Shown: piece by piece, positions 53,410-53,944 of the stretch
Numbering within the stretch: the first letter of the stretch is position 1
Layout: every line of letters starts with the position of its first letter
NCBI GenBank assembly: GCA_903900705.1
Contig: CAIUOG010000089.1
Span: forward strand, 1-53,944
Origin: an uncultured Acidobacteriia bacterium
Lineage (GTDB): Bacteria; Acidobacteriota; Terriglobia; Bryobacterales; Bryobacteraceae
Reading direction: 5' to 3'
DNA: 53,944 nt
The notes under the pieces: generated by a model
Told to the model about the DNA's origin: nothing
Database searches by the model: none
What the model saw: the letters and a program-made list of their open reading frames with translations, nothing else
Translations under genes and position numbers: made by a program

Positions 53410-53944
53410 TCAGCGCCCGCCGGTGACAGTGACCTGCATGTGAGCCGTGGCGTACACGCCGCGAATCGGCAGAAAGTGGAAGTCGCTGTCCGAATTGCCG
53501 CCGATCAACTTGCCGAGGGCGCTGTTGCGGTCCGTGTGGGCGCTCACGCTGGCGTTGCCGAAAGCGATGGACGGGAAATCCGTGGCCTGTTTGACCACTG
53601 AACCGTCACCCGCGAACCACCAGTTGGCTTTGAAGTCGGAGCCGGGCCCGGTGGGGTCGGATTCCGTTCCCGTAAAGAAGTAAGCGGGCAGACCCAGCCC
53701 TTCCGCCTTCACGTACAATTCGCCGGATTTGCCCGTCGCATCGTAGGTGAACTGATAGGTCAGCGTGGGATCCCAGACGGCGGGAACGCCCGCGCCGTGA
53801 AAGGCTTCCACCAGAGCGATGTTGTTCGAGGCATAGATGAGAGTGTAATTGTTGATGGTGCCGGTGCCATCGGGCGAAATGATCTCGACTCCGATTTGCG
53901 AGATATTCGTTGGCGCGGGACGACCGCCGTTCACCGCAACTCCC
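53410..53944 (-). CDS. Unrecognised protein, 5' end beyond window
   Basis: The minus-strand frame runs from the right edge without a stop, ending at 53410 (178 codons visible); a GTG at 53934 lies inside the frame but need not be the start. The sequence is rich in Gly, Thr and Asp with beta-strand-like segments (NNYTLIYASNNIALVEAFHG, YQFTYDATGKSGELYV, FKANWWFAGDGSVV), like a secreted beta-sandwich. There is no PEP-CTERM or LPXTG signal at the end (ending VTVTGGR). Function unknown. It converges on the GH36-like gene; the two stops almost touch. Confidence 0.55.
   Translation of the reverse strand, partial: GVAVNGGRPAPTNISQIGVEIISPDGTGTINNYTLIYASNNIALVEAFHGAGVPAVWDPTLTYQFTYDATGKSGELYVKAEGLGLPAYFFTGTESDPTGPGSDFKANWWFAGDGSVVKQATDFPSIAFGNASVSAHTDRNSALGKLIGGNSDSDFHFLPIRGVYATAHMQVTVTGGR

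Overview
The window is high-GC, densely coded chromosomal DNA, most likely from an acidobacterium of the Solibacter/Bryobacter kind. This is inferred from gene content: two very large exported BNR/sortilin-type beta-propeller proteins with Gly-rich tails, M13 and DUF885 peptidases, a PDZ-membrane-GAF-SpoIIE phosphatase, and a DUF2934/PRC-barrel stress cluster. No rRNA or replication gene is present to confirm it.

Layout. 1-6.2 kb: the start of a ThuA-like gene, divergent from an RND efflux operon (lipoprotein channel, adaptor, CzcA/CusA-like pump). 6.2-8.8 kb: minus-strand DUF4386 membrane protein, YVTN-type propeller lipoprotein and a sulfite-oxidase-like molybdoprotein. 8.9-12.2 kb: a plus-strand operon of an exported unknown, an exported methyltransferase, a CBM9-like protein and an SDR. 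12.2-16.0 kb: Pal, a NarL-type histidine kinase and a ClC channel. 16.0-16.6 kb: non-coding. 16.6-24.8 kb: a GH99-like protein followed by a stress/redox neighbourhood (adhP, VIT-type transporter, MDR oxidoreductase, oleate hydratase, His/Ala-rich small proteins, GSP17M-like protein, PRC-barrel protein). Two intergenic regions here share the palindrome TGACCG-N4-CGGTCA/G.

24.8-32.2 kb is the accessory part. It contains a frameshifted small exported ORF, a SpoIIE-type phosphatase split by a single in-frame amber codon, and what looks like the first 16 codons of trmFO cut off abruptly. Next come a parDE locus with a good promoter, a flanking inverted repeat and four 19-bp tandem repeats (toxin frameshifted, antitoxin intact), then a 544-aa SIR2 / TIR- or DRT-like / HEPN-like fusion. 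A convergent helical protein, a truncated TraG/VirD4-like fragment and a tRNA-Gly(CCC) close the region. I read 27.93-32.14 kb as a small integrated and partly decayed island. The SIR2 fusion is the best candidate for an undescribed (probably anti-phage) system.

32.2-53.9 kb is ordinary chromosome: M13 peptidase plus DUF885, two BNR/sortilin paralogues, an operon of glycogen phosphorylase, sugar-nucleotidyltransferase and STAS protein, an aldo/keto reductase, a GDT1-type transporter convergent with an MFS carrier, a hybrid sensor kinase with its own periplasmic binding domain, a GH36-like alpha-galactosidase, and the 3' part of an unrecognised gene at the right edge.

All calls come from reading the sequence and translations by eye. 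No database search was run; start codons, domain names and regulatory sites should be read with the stated confidences.
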